Source: Streptomyces longisporoflavus (lineage in GTDB: Bacteria; Actinomycetota; Actinomycetes; Streptomycetales; Streptomycetaceae). Taken from it: a stretch of DNA of 64,000 bases. The stretch covers positions 124,001 to 188,000 of the forward strand of contig NZ_BMTR01000001.1 of NCBI RefSeq assembly GCF_014649775.1. Reading direction: 5' to 3'. Of this stretch, positions 49,836 through 58,451 are shown one piece after another (positions within the stretch are counted from its first letter, which is position 1; the number at the start of each line of letters is the position of its first letter). The position numbers were made by a program, and so were the translations under genes. The notes below the pieces were generated by a model. The model was given only the letters and a program-made list of their open reading frames with translations. It was not told the origin of the DNA and ran no database searches.

Positions 49836-50846
49836 TCAGCGGTCCGCGAAGACCATCCAGACCTGGCCGGGCGCGAACGGCATCGGCCGGCCGTCGGCGA
49901 GCGTGAAGGTCGTGCCGCCCTCGGCGCTCGACCGCTTCCAGCGCGTTTTGTACGCCTTGCCGTCCCGCAGCACGGTCGCCCGGCCGCTGCCGACCGTCTT
50001 GATGTACGGGGTCGCCGCGCCGTTGACGTCCTTGTAGCGCGACGGGGGCATGGACACGTGCTGGATCACCACGGTCCGCGCCCCGAGCCGGGCCCCCGAG
50101 GCGCCGCGGGCCGGGGCCCCGTCGAAGGAGGCGAGCCAGCGGCGTTCACCGGGCGACCAGCGGAAGGTGTGGCTGGCCGAGGAGTAGCGGACGGTCCGCG
50201 CCGTGGTGCTGGTGCCGCCGGCCGGCGCCGGGCCGAAGCGGAAGCCGATGTCGGCGGCGCGGGAGGCCTTGGGGGCCGTGCGCAGCGCGGACTTGGGGCG
50301 GACGAAGAGATCGTGCGGGGCGGGTCGGCCGCCGCCGCGGAAGTAGGCGCGGGGGAAGCTGCCGAACGGGCGCGCGTAGAGCGGCGCTTCCCTGAGCTCC
50401 TTCTTGAGCGAGCTGCGCACCCCCGAGTAGGCGAGGGCCGGGCGTCCGAACTGGCGCAGCAACTCGATGTCGGACTCCCGTGCGCTGCGCACCGGTCCGA
50501 CGGCCCCGGGGAGGCGGCCCGAGTACACCCCCATCAGGCGGCTCATGCCGCCCTCGACCTTCTCCACGTAGACGATGTCCGCCTGTGCGAGGCCGTGGTG
50601 CGGACGCGCCTTGGGCGCGTTGTCGAACTTCACCGCGAGCACCGGCCCCTTGCGTGCCGCGAGGCCGGTGAAGGGTGACCGGTCGCGGGGCGGGGCGGTG
50701 ATGTCCGCCGGTGCTTTCTCGTGCGTGGCGCCCACGGTGAGCGCGCCCACGGCGAGTGTGGCAAGGAGTGTCGTGCCGATGCGGGTGCGGCGCCGGGATC
50801 CGCTCCCTGATCCGGCGGGACCCAGACGAGCGGCCCTAACTGTCAT
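49836..50846 (-). CDS. DUF3048 (YerB-like) secreted protein
   Basis: 336 aa. A basic N-terminus and one hydrophobic segment (TTLLATLAVGALTVGATH) form a signal or anchor; no lipobox Cys follows. The DUF3048 core starts FTGLAARKGPVLAVKFDNAP with the family's RPHHGLAQADIVYVEKVEGG and VGPVRSARESDIELLRQF. The C-terminal domain contains WMVFADR at the very end. Extracytoplasmic; function unknown for the whole family. GGAG is 8 nt before the ATG. Confidence 0.9.
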   Translation of the reverse strand: MTVRAARLGPAGSGSGSRRRTRIGTTLLATLAVGALTVGATHEKAPADITAPPRDRSPFTGLAARKGPVLAVKFDNAPKARPHHGLAQADIVYVEKVEGGMSRLMGVYSGRLPGAVGPVRSARESDIELLRQFGRPALAYSGVRSSLKKELREAPLYARPFGSFPRAYFRGGGRPAPHDLFVRPKSALRTAPKASRAADIGFRFGPAPAGGTSTTARTVRYSSASHTFRWSPGERRWLASFDGAPARGASGARLGARTVVIQHVSMPPSRYKDVNGAATPYIKTVGSGRATVLRDGKAYKTRWKRSSAEGGTTFTLADGRPMPFAPGQVWMVFADR

Positions 50847-51031
50847 CGCGGTTTCTCCGTTCGTCCCCGGAGATGCGGTTCCGGGGCCGGTCGTTCCTGG
50901 CAGTGGCAGCCGCAGTCCTTCCTCCGGGGCGCCGGCCGTGAACCCGCCATAGGGCCATCCAGCCGCCAGGACTCACCACGGCGGCGTACGCGCCGGACCC
51001 TCCCGCGGGCCCGGCGCGCACGCCGTGGTCG

Positions 51032-52192
51032 TCAGGCGGTGTGCAGGGTGAGGCCATACCGGTTGAGGATCTCGTTGATCGGCTGGTACCAGGTCTGGCC
51101 GCCGCTGCCGCAGTTGCCCCAGCCGCCGGAGGTGACGCCCTGGGCCTGGTCGCCGCTGATGAACGAGCCGCCGGAGTCGCCGCCTTCGGCGCAGACGCTG
51201 GTCTTGGTCATCTGGTGGACGGCGCCCTGGCTGTAGTTCACGGTCTCGTTCTTGGCGAGGACGTTGCCGCAGTGCCAGTGCGTGGTGGAGCCGGAGCGGC
51301 AGATCGAGGCGCCGATCGGTGCCTCGTTCGAGCCGCGGACGAGCTGGTCGGAGACGGTGCCCCAGCCGAGGACCACCGGGACGGTCCACCAGCCGTTGCC
51401 CACGCTGACCCAGGCGTAGTCGTTGTCGGGGAACGAGGAGCCACGGAAGTTGCCGATGGTCGAGTTGTCCCAACCGCGCACCGAGGCGCCCGTCTGCCCG
51501 CAGTGGCCCGCGGTGACGAATCCGCCGTGCACCGAGAAGCCGATGGAACAGCGGACGTTGCCGGTGTAGTAGGGGTCGCCGCCCACGGTCCCGGCGGCGA
51601 AGGTGCTCGGTGCCGAGCCGACCGTCTCGACCTGGACGGGGCCCGCCTTCCGGGCTCGGTCGACGAAGCGTCGGACATCGTTGTCGTTCTTCTGGGCGGC
51701 GACGACGTTCACCACGACCTTGTTGCTGCGCGGCGCCACGTGCCAGCTGCTGACGCCCTCGGGCGCGGACAGGTCGTCGATGCGCGCCTTGGCGGCGTTC
51801 AGTTCCTTCTCGCTGTGGCGGACCACGCGCACGGTGGCGCCGGTCGCGCGCAGGGCCTCGGTCTTGTGCGCACTGGTGGTGGCGACGGTGAGTTTGCCGC
51901 TCTTCGCGTCGTACCAGGAGCCGGCGTACGTCGATCCGGCGGTCCGCTGCGCCGCGCGGTCGACGCGTATCGCGCTCTTCTCGGAGGCGAGGCGCTCGCG
52001 CGCTTGGCCCTCGGTGAGGCCGAAGTCGTTCTGCATGGCGGTGAGCATGCCCGCTGAGGCCGGGGCGGGTGCGGGTGCGGGGGCGGCGGGCGCGGGGGCG
52101 GCGCCGGCGGTGGAGGTGAGGGAGGCGCTTGCCCAGGTGCCGACCAGGAGCATCGAGGAGAAGGCGATGCGGACTCCGGTTCTGCGTCTCAT
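51032..52192 (-). CDS. Secreted S1 serine protease, streptogrisin/alpha-lytic type with propeptide
   Basis: 386 aa preproprotein. Signal peptide 1-31 (ending AGAA), an Ala-Pro linker, then an alpha-lytic-type prodomain (about 50-195) that acts as folding chaperone. The mature enzyme begins near residue 200 (GTVGGDPYYTGN). Catalytic triad: H230 (TAGHC), D258 (PDNDYAW), S340 (GGDSGGS). Six cysteines suggest three disulfides. No carbohydrate-binding or extra C-terminal domain. The ATG at 52190-52192 follows AAAGGG. A perfect LacI-type palindrome lies 109 bp upstream, so carbon source may influence it. Confidence 0.94.
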   Translation of the reverse strand: MRRRTGVRIAFSSMLLVGTWASASLTSTAGAAPAPAAPAPAPAPASAGMLTAMQNDFGLTEGQARERLASEKSAIRVDRAAQRTAGSTYAGSWYDAKSGKLTVATTSAHKTEALRATGATVRVVRHSEKELNAAKARIDDLSAPEGVSSWHVAPRSNKVVVNVVAAQKNDNDVRRFVDRARKAGPVQVETVGSAPSTFAAGTVGGDPYYTGNVRCSIGFSVHGGFVTAGHCGQTGASVRGWDNSTIGNFRGSSFPDNDYAWVSVGNGWWTVPVVLGWGTVSDQLVRGSNEAPIGASICRSGSTTHWHCGNVLAKNETVNYSQGAVHQMTKTSVCAEGGDSGGSFISGDQAQGVTSGGWGNCGSGGQTWYQPINEILNRYGLTLHTA

Positions 52193-52300
52193 GGCGGTGC
52201 CCTTTCTGTCGTTCCATCGGGGTGGGGAGGAACAGGGGGGGAACAGGGGGGAAAGGAGGGAAAAGGGTGGAACGGGGATGAATGGGGATGAACAGGGTGA

Positions 52301-52314
52301 TGAGAGCGCTCTCA
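52301..52314. promoter_or_regulatory. Perfect palindrome TGAGAGCGCTCTCA, CebR/LacI-like box
   Basis: It differs at two symmetric positions from the CebR box TGGGAGCGCTCCCA. It lies upstream of the serine protease gene within a G-rich tract. Confidence 0.6.
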
Positions 52315-52407
52315 CGATGAGTTCAGGCGGAGCATAAGAGCGGCCTGGCAGTCATGTCCATACCAACTAAGCGCCATCGGGCGGCAATTGGTGTCGGAAA
52401 GTTGCCG

Positions 52408-52485
52408 CTCGGCCGGCACCGGACGCGGTGTGCGCGCACGACTGGGCACGGCGTGCGCTCGTCCTGCCGTCCGGTGCCGGCCGAG
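52408..52485. repeat. 18-bp perfect inverted repeat with 42-nt loop
   Basis: CTCGGCCGGCACCGGACG at 52408-52425 and its exact complement at 52468-52485. The loop contains the self-complementary GTGCGCGCAC. It lies in the 367-bp space between the protease and M13 peptidase genes, upstream of the peptidase -10. A smaller repeat (GCGGCAA/TTGCCGC) touches its left side. It could be a structured RNA or a terminator. Confidence 0.6.
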
Positions 52486-52547
52486 TACGTCGCCGGCCCG
52501 GGTCGGCCGGGGCCGCAAGCCGATCGTGCTCGGGGACGCTGTCCGCG

Positions 52548-52553
52548 TAGGGT
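52548..52553 (+). promoter_or_regulatory. -10 hexamer TAGGGT of the M13 peptidase gene
   Basis: TAGGGT is 6 nt before the ATG at 52560, giving a leaderless transcript. Confidence 0.5.
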
Positions 52554-52559
52554 GCGTGA

Positions 52560-54512
52560 ATGAGCATGCTGGATGACGCCCGCCCGGGCATGAACCCCGA
52601 GATCCGACCGCAGGACGACCTCTTCGGCCACGTCAACGGTCACTGGCTGGAGACCGAGGCGATCCCCGAGGATCGCTCCAGCTGGGGCCCCTTCGTGCAG
52701 TTGGTCGACACGGCCGAGGAACAAGTAAAGGTGATCATCCAGGAGCTGGCGTCGGACGGCGCCGGCTCGGATGACGCGCGCAAGATCGCCACGCTGTACG
52801 CCTCCTTCATGGACGAGGAGACGATCGCCGCCCGCGGGCTCGCCCCCGCGCAGCCCCTGATCGACGCGGTCGCGGGGCTGCGGGACACCCGGGAGCTCGC
52901 GGCGTTCCTCGGCCGCTTCGAGCGGATCGGCGGGTCCGGTCTCTTCGGCTCGTACATCGACTCGGACGACCGGGACTCCGACCGCTACCTCTTCAACGTC
53001 CTCCAGGGCGGACTCGGCCTGCCCGACGAGTCGTACTACCGCGAAGAGAAGTTCGCCGAGATCCGCGAGAAGTACGTCGCCTACCTCACCGAGCTGCTCA
53101 CGCTCGGGAAGCACGCCTCGCCCGCCGAGGCCGCGCAGACGGTTCTCGCCCTGGAGACCCGCCTCGCGGCCGGCCACTGGGAGCGGGCCGAGACGCGTGA
53201 CGTGCAGAAGACCTACAACCTCACCACCCTGGACGAACTGATCGCCCTGGCGCCGGAGTTCGACTGGCGCGGCTACGTCGAGGGGCTCGGCGGCTCGGAC
53301 GCCACCATCGCCGAGACGTGCGTACGCCAGCCCTCCTACCTCGCCCATCTGTCCGCGGCCCTCGCCGAGGTGCCGATCGATCAGTGGCGCGACTGGGCGC
53401 TGGTGCGGGTGCTCCGCTCGTGCGCGCCCTACCTCACGGACGAGTTCGTGCGGAACAACTTCGAGTTCTACGGCCGCACCCTCAACGGCACCCCGGAGCT
53501 GCGCGCCCGGTGGAAGCGGGCTGTCGCGTTCGTCGAGGGCTCCATCGGCGAGGCCGTGGGCAAGGAGTACGTGGCGCGGCACTTCCCGCCGAGCTCCAAG
53601 GCGATGATGGACGACCTCGTCGCCAACCTCCTGGAGGCCTACCGCCAGTCGATCGCCCGCCTGGACTGGATGACGGACGAGACGAAGGAGCGCGCCTACG
53701 GGAAGCTCGCCACCTTCCGCCCCAAGATCGGCTACCCGGATACCTTCCGCGACTACTCGGCGCTCGAAGTCTCCGCCGACGACCTGCTCGGCAACGCGCA
53801 CGCGGCGGACGCCTTCGAGTCCGACCGGCAGCTCGCCAAGATCGGCGCGCCGGTCGACCGCGACGAGTGGTTCATGCTGCCGCAGACGGTCAACGCCTAC
53901 TACAACCCGGGCACGAACGAGATCTGCTTCCCCGCGGGCATCCTGCAGAAGCCGTTCTTCTCGCCCGACGCCGACCCCGCCGAGAACTACGGCGGCATCG
54001 GTTCGGTCATCGGCCACGAGATCGGGCACGGCTTCGACGACCAGGGCGCGCAGTACGACGGTGCGGGCAACCTCAACGACTGGTGGACCGCGGCCGACAA
54101 GAGCGCGTTCGAGGCGAAGTCGAAGGCGCTGGTCAAGCAGTACGACGCCTTCTCGCCGCGCAACCTGCCCGGTGAGTTCGTCAACGGCTCGCTGACGGTG
54201 GGCGAGAACATCGGCGACCTGGGCGGCCTGACCATCGGTCACACGGCGTACCGCATCGCGCTCGACGGCGCTCCGATGCCGGTGAGCGACGGCCTGACCG
54301 GCTCGCAGCGGCTGTTCATGAACTGGGCGTACTGCTGGCGCACCAAGCGCCGCAAGGAGCAGGAGCAGCAGTACCTCACGATCGACCCGCACTCGCCGCC
54401 CGAGTTCCGGGCCAACATCGTGCGCAACCTCGAGGAGTTCCACGAGGCGTTCGAGACGACGGAGGGCGACGGGCTCTGGCTGGATCCCGCGGAGCGCGTG
54501 CGGATCTGGTGA
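52560..54512 (+). CDS. M13 family zinc metallopeptidase (neprilysin/PepO-like)
   Basis: 650 aa. Zinc site H486-E487-x-x-H490 (VIGHEIGHGFDD) with the third ligand E549 in VGENIGDLGG. The family NAYYNP motif precedes it and the C-terminal W ends the protein, as in other members. There is no signal peptide or membrane anchor, so it is cytoplasmic, like most bacterial PepO enzymes, and cleaves peptides rather than proteins. Two ATGs lie 6 bp apart; the first follows the TAGGGT box by 6 nt. Confidence 0.94.
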   Translation: MSMLDDARPGMNPEIRPQDDLFGHVNGHWLETEAIPEDRSSWGPFVQLVDTAEEQVKVIIQELASDGAGSDDARKIATLYASFMDEETIAARGLAPAQPLIDAVAGLRDTRELAAFLGRFERIGGSGLFGSYIDSDDRDSDRYLFNVLQGGLGLPDESYYREEKFAEIREKYVAYLTELLTLGKHASPAEAAQTVLALETRLAAGHWERAETRDVQKTYNLTTLDELIALAPEFDWRGYVEGLGGSDATIAETCVRQPSYLAHLSAALAEVPIDQWRDWALVRVLRSCAPYLTDEFVRNNFEFYGRTLNGTPELRARWKRAVAFVEGSIGEAVGKEYVARHFPPSSKAMMDDLVANLLEAYRQSIARLDWMTDETKERAYGKLATFRPKIGYPDTFRDYSALEVSADDLLGNAHAADAFESDRQLAKIGAPVDRDEWFMLPQTVNAYYNPGTNEICFPAGILQKPFFSPDADPAENYGGIGSVIGHEIGHGFDDQGAQYDGAGNLNDWWTAADKSAFEAKSKALVKQYDAFSPRNLPGEFVNGSLTVGENIGDLGGLTIGHTAYRIALDGAPMPVSDGLTGSQRLFMNWAYCWRTKRRKEQEQQYLTIDPHSPPEFRANIVRNLEEFHEAFETTEGDGLWLDPAERVRIW

Positions 54513-54534
54513 CCTCGTACGAGTGAACTGCCGG

Positions 54535-54566
54535 GTGCGGCCGGGGCGTTGGTGCCCCGGCCGCAC
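54535..54566 (+). terminator. Hairpin terminator after the M13 peptidase gene
   Basis: GTGCGGCCGGGGC pairs perfectly over 13 bp with its complement around GTTGGT. No T-run. Confidence 0.8.
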
Positions 54567-54650
54567 TCGTGCGTTGATCGCCGGATCCTGCCGGAAGCAT
54601 TGACGTGCTCTTGCCGCCCTCCTACCTTCTTGGTCGGTAACCCGAACCTT

Positions 54651-54666
54651 GTCCGATATTTCGAAC
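54651..54666. promoter_or_regulatory. Operator-like palindrome upstream of the GH127 gene
   Basis: GTCCGATATTTCGAAC, 16 bp, symmetric at 12 positions, 22 bp before the ATG. The position suggests a repressor site overlapping the promoter; the regulator is not in the window. Confidence 0.45.
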
Positions 54667-54688
54667 ATCAGGTCAGGAAGAGGCATAC

Positions 54689-57529
54689 ATGGGCCCCGCA
54701 CCCGCCAGACGAGCCGTCCTCCGCGCCGCAGCCCTCGCGGCGGCGGTACCGGTGCTCCCGTCCTTCGCCGCAGGCAAGGCGGTGGCGGCTCCGCGATCCG
54801 GGGCTGTCGCGCGTGCGCGGGGCGCAGCCGTCGCCGCCCCCTCCGCCTGGACGGCGCAGCCGTTCGCGCTGCGGGACGTTGCGCTGCGCAAAGGTGTCTT
54901 CGCCGCGAAGCGCGCCCTGATGCTGGACCACGGCCGGGGCTATGACGTGGACCGGCTCCTCCAGGTGTTCCGCGCCAACGCGGGACTCTCCACGCGCGGC
55001 GCCGTGGCCCCCGGCGGCTGGGAGGGGCTCGACGGCGAGGCGAACGGCAATCTCCGGGGCCACTACACCGGCCACTTCCTCACCATGCTCTGCCAGGCCT
55101 ACGCCGGCACGGGCGAGAAGGCGTACGCCGACAAGATCAGCTCCATGGTCGGGGCGCTGACGGAAGTCCGCGCGGCGCTGCGCCGCGACCCCGAAGTGCT
55201 CAGCGTCCCCGGCAGGTTCGGCACGGCCGCGGAGAATGTCCGCGGCTCCCATCAGTACGTCGATCTCCCCTCCGGCGTCCTCGACGGCGCCACGGACGTA
55301 ACCCTCTCGGCCTGGGTGAAGCCCGCCCATGACGCCGATTGGGCCCGGATCATCGACTGCGGCAACGACACGAGCCGCTACCTCTATCTCGCCGCCCGCA
55401 ACGCCGACGGAGTCCCGCGTTTCGCCATCACCTCGGACGGACCCGGCGGCGAGCAGGGCATCAACGGCACCGCGCCGCTGCCTCTGGACCAGTGGAGCCA
55501 CGTGGCGGTGACGCTCAAGGGCGCCACCGGCACGCTCTACGTCAACGGCACCGCCGTCGCGGCGAACACCGCGATGACCCTCGACCCCGCAGCCCTCGGC
55601 ACCCTGCGCAACCACTGGCTCGGCCGCTCCCACTTCGCGGCCGACCCGGTCTTCGCCGGCGCGTTCGACGAGGTGAACCTGTGGTCGCGGGCGCTGACCG
55701 CCGCCGAGATCGCCGGACTCCAGGACGCGCCCGCCGCCGGTTCGCCGGCCGGAGCGGGTGACCTGGCCTCATACGCCTTCACCGAGACCGGCGGCTCCTC
55801 CATCGCCGACAGTTCGGGCCGCGCCCGGCACGCCGCCTTGCGCCGCACCTGGGGCAGACCGAGCCATCCGGGGTTCCTCGCGGCGTACCCCGAGACGCAG
55901 TTCAGCACCCTGGAGTCGATGACCCGCGGCGACTACACGGTGGTGTGGGCGCCCTACTACACCGCGCACAAGATCCTGCGCGGTGTCCTCGACGCCTATC
56001 TGCACACCGACGATGCCCGCGCACTCGACCTCGCTTCGGGCATGTGCGACTGGATGTACGCCCGCCTCTCGCAGCTGCCCGAGAGCACCCTGCAACGCAT
56101 GTGGGGCATCTTCTCCAGCGGCGAGTTCGGCGGCATCGTCGAGGCGCTTTGCGATCTGTACGCCATCACCGGCAAGGCCGAACACCTCGCCCTGGCCCGC
56201 CTCTTCGACCTCGACAAGCTCATCGACGCGTGCGCCGCCAAGGACGACATCCTCGACGGGCTGCACGCCAACCAGCACATCCCCGTCTTCACGGGACTGC
56301 TGCGGCTGTACGACGAGACGGGCGAGCGCCGCTACCTCACCGCCGCGAAGAACTTCTGGGGCATGGTCGTCCCGACCCGGATGTACGGCATCGGCGGCAC
56401 CAGCACCGGAGAGTTCTTCAAAGCCCCCGGCGTCATCGCGGGCACCCTCAGCGACACCACCGCCGAGACCTGCTGCGCCTACAACCTGCTCAAACTGAGC
56501 CGGGCCCTGTTCTTCCACGAGCAGGACCCCGCGTACATGGACTACTACGAACGGGCCCTCTACAACCAGGTCCTCGGCTCGAAGCAGGACAAGGCCGACG
56601 CGGAGAAGCCGCTCGTCACGTACTTCATCGGGCTGCTGCCGGGCCATGTGCGCGACTACACGCCCAAGGCGGGCACGACCTGCTGCGAGGGCACGGGCAT
56701 GGAGAGCGCCACCAAATACCAGGACTCCGTCTACTTCCGCACGGCCGACGACTCGGCCCTCTACGTCAACCTCTACAGCGCCTCCACGCTGACCTGGAAG
56801 CAGCGGAACATCACGGTCACGCAGACCACCGACTATCCGAGGGAACAGGGCACGACGCTCACCGTCCGGGGCCGCGGTGCCACCTTCGATCTGCGGCTGC
56901 GCGTGCCGGCGTGGGCGGGGAACGGATTCTCCGTGACGGTCAACGGCAGGAAGACCGAAGCCGATCCGAAGCCGGGCAGCTACTTCTCCATATCCCGCAC
57001 ATGGCGCGACGGGGACACCGTCCGTGTCTCCATCCCCTTCCGCCTGCGGGTGGAGAAGACCCCCGACAAGCCGGACGTGCAGGCACTCTTCTACGGCCCG
57101 GTCCACCTCGTGGCCCGCGACAGCGCGAAGACCTACCTCCGGTTCGGCCTCTTCCGCAACGCCGCACTCTCCGGCGACCTGCTGCCCACCCTCACCCCGG
57201 TCACCGGCACACCCCTGCACTACACGCTCGACGGCGTCCGCCTCGCCCCCTTCTTCGAAGGCACGCAGGACCCGACGCACGCCTACTTCCAGCGGTCCGA
57301 ACCCAAGGTGGTCTTCGGTACGACCGACTCCGGCGTCACCAACCCGCAAGCCCCCGACGGCACGACCCTCCTCGACGACATCTGGTCGGCGGCCCCTTTC
57401 GCCGACAAGAACGCCCTGGTCACGCGGGCCCGGGCGGTCGTGGACGACTGGGTCGCCGCGGGACGGCTGAGCGCGGCGGACGGCACGAAGGTGGTGAGTA
57501 CGGCGAAGAGGGCGACGTACGTGTCCTAG
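54689..57529 (+). CDS. Secreted GH127-like glycoside hydrolase (beta-L-arabinofuranosidase family) with inserted LamG domain
   Basis: 946 aa. A Tat-like signal (ARRAVLRAAALAAAVPVLPS) ends near residue 35. The catalytic domain starts FALRDVALRKGVFAAKRALM (about 58-77) and is interrupted at about 172-347 by a LamG/concanavalin-like module (TLSAWVKPAHDADWARIID, LYVNGTAVAAN, LWSRALTAAEIAGLQ). It resumes with PSHPGFLAAYPETQFSTLES. Zinc/nucleophile residues known from HypBA1 are kept: E593 and C595 (AETCCAYN), C665 and C666 (TTCCEGTG). It should release terminal arabinofuranose or a related sugar from plant or cell-wall glycans outside the cell. GGAAGAGG precedes the ATG. Confidence 0.92.
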   Translation: MGPAPARRAVLRAAALAAAVPVLPSFAAGKAVAAPRSGAVARARGAAVAAPSAWTAQPFALRDVALRKGVFAAKRALMLDHGRGYDVDRLLQVFRANAGLSTRGAVAPGGWEGLDGEANGNLRGHYTGHFLTMLCQAYAGTGEKAYADKISSMVGALTEVRAALRRDPEVLSVPGRFGTAAENVRGSHQYVDLPSGVLDGATDVTLSAWVKPAHDADWARIIDCGNDTSRYLYLAARNADGVPRFAITSDGPGGEQGINGTAPLPLDQWSHVAVTLKGATGTLYVNGTAVAANTAMTLDPAALGTLRNHWLGRSHFAADPVFAGAFDEVNLWSRALTAAEIAGLQDAPAAGSPAGAGDLASYAFTETGGSSIADSSGRARHAALRRTWGRPSHPGFLAAYPETQFSTLESMTRGDYTVVWAPYYTAHKILRGVLDAYLHTDDARALDLASGMCDWMYARLSQLPESTLQRMWGIFSSGEFGGIVEALCDLYAITGKAEHLALARLFDLDKLIDACAAKDDILDGLHANQHIPVFTGLLRLYDETGERRYLTAAKNFWGMVVPTRMYGIGGTSTGEFFKAPGVIAGTLSDTTAETCCAYNLLKLSRALFFHEQDPAYMDYYERALYNQVLGSKQDKADAEKPLVTYFIGLLPGHVRDYTPKAGTTCCEGTGMESATKYQDSVYFRTADDSALYVNLYSASTLTWKQRNITVTQTTDYPREQGTTLTVRGRGATFDLRLRVPAWAGNGFSVTVNGRKTEADPKPGSYFSISRTWRDGDTVRVSIPFRLRVEKTPDKPDVQALFYGPVHLVARDSAKTYLRFGLFRNAALSGDLLPTLTPVTGTPLHYTLDGVRLAPFFEGTQDPTHAYFQRSEPKVVFGTTDSGVTNPQAPDGTTLLDDIWSAAPFADKNALVTRARAVVDDWVAAGRLSAADGTKVVSTAKRATYVS

Positions 57530-57561
57530 GGGAGCGGGGTGCGCCGCCGAAGCGGGCGCGG

Positions 57562-57950
57562 CTACCGTGCGGCGCGCAGCATGCGGAGCTGGCCGATCTC
57601 GACGGCGTTCTTCATCGGCTCGGAGTTCACCCGGGCGAGCATGTCGGCGACGGTGTGCACCTGGGGTCGTTCTGCCAGGGGAAGGGGGCGACGGCGTCCA
57701 GTTCGGCGTCGTCGAGCCGGTCGAGCACCGCCAGCCACTCCGAGCGCAGATCACGCAGCCAGTCGACGGTCGCCCTGCCGCCGCCCGGCCAGGTGATCTC
57801 GGTCCGCTCCCGCGGCACTCGTCCCTGAGCGTGGTCGATCGTCACGCTCCACCACCAGCCGATGTGCCAGCTGAGCCAGCCGATCGTGGGCACGGGAACG
57901 GGGCCCGGCTCGCGCTCCGCGAAGTCCGCGGTGACCCTGACACAGGGACG
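57562..57950 (-). pseudogene. Decayed DinB-family gene (frameshift, missing 5' end)
   Basis: The minus strand encodes TIGWLSWHIGWWWSVTIDHA and EWLAVLDRLDDAELDAVAPF, clearly DinB-like. At a run of four C (57663-57666 on the plus strand as G) the frame breaks; one more C would join it to QVHTVADMLARVNSEPMKNA and a TAG at 57562-57564. The N-terminal 50-60 residues usual for the family are also missing upstream of about 57950. DinB proteins are four-helix metal-binding enzymes, some mycothiol-dependent. Either a real pseudogene or a sequencing error on top of a truncation. Confidence 0.65.
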
Positions 57951-58191
57951 CCCGGCTTGGGAAAGGGGTTTCGGGTCCGGCCCCCGTTCTGCCCGGCCAG
58001 GACGCGAGGCGGGGTGTGTGCGGAGGTGTGAGCACGCCCATGATTCGGGGGCATTGCGCACCGCGCCGGCCGCACGTAACGTCCTGAGCGGGTATGTGAG
58101 TGTCGGCGTCATGCCCTGGCGCGAGCGCGATACCGGCGAGGCCCATGGCCTGTGGCCCGCCGAGCCGGCCGGAAGAGCGGAGGTGGGGGAT

Positions 58192-58374
58192 GTGCCAGTG
58201 GCTCCTCCCGCGCTGTCTGTGCCGTCTGCGCTGTCTGTGCCGTCTGCGCCGTCGGTGGACTCCGCGTCGACCGCCCCGCGCGTCAAGGTGATCGCCCCGA
58301 ACCCGCAGGTGCATCTGTACTCCCGGCAGCACATCGATCTGCAGCGCGTCGCCGGCGCGCTCTGTTGTTCCTGA
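58192..58374 (+). CDS. Cys-Cys leader peptide of the flavin monooxygenase operon
   Basis: The C-terminus HLYSRQHIDLQRVAGALCCS matches the actinobacterial putative leader peptides (R-x-H-I/V-D-L-x-R ... C) found upstream of sulfur-metabolism genes. Start choices: GTG at 58192 with GGAGG 8 nt upstream (60 aa), GTG at 58288 (28 aa), or GTG at 58309 (21 aa, the usual size). Two Cys codons just before the stop suggest ribosome stalling when Cys-tRNA is short. The next gene starts 77 bp later, past a small hairpin. The regulatory mechanism is inference. Confidence 0.75.
   Translation: MPVAPPALSVPSALSVPSAPSVDSASTAPRVKVIAPNPQVHLYSRQHIDLQRVAGALCCS
58212..58247. repeat. 18-bp tandem repeat, 2 copies, inside the leader reading frame
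   Basis: GCTGTCTGTGCCGTCTGC twice in a row. In the long version of the leader peptide it encodes LSVPSA twice. Either chance duplication in a 5' leader or part of the peptide. Confidence 0.7.
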
Positions 58375-58394
58375 CCCGTCACCCCGCCGCCGCA

Positions 58395-58410
58395 CCCTCG
58401 GAGCCGAGGG
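58395..58410 (+). promoter_or_regulatory. Small hairpin between leader peptide and first monooxygenase gene
   Basis: CCCTCG-GAGC-CGAGGG, 21 nt after the leader stop codon and 41 nt before the GTG at 58452. It is placed where an attenuator or ribosome-site-masking structure would be expected. Confidence 0.4.
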
Positions 58411-58451
58411 GCCGGTGATCTCGTACGGTCGATCAGGAAGGCACACCTCTC

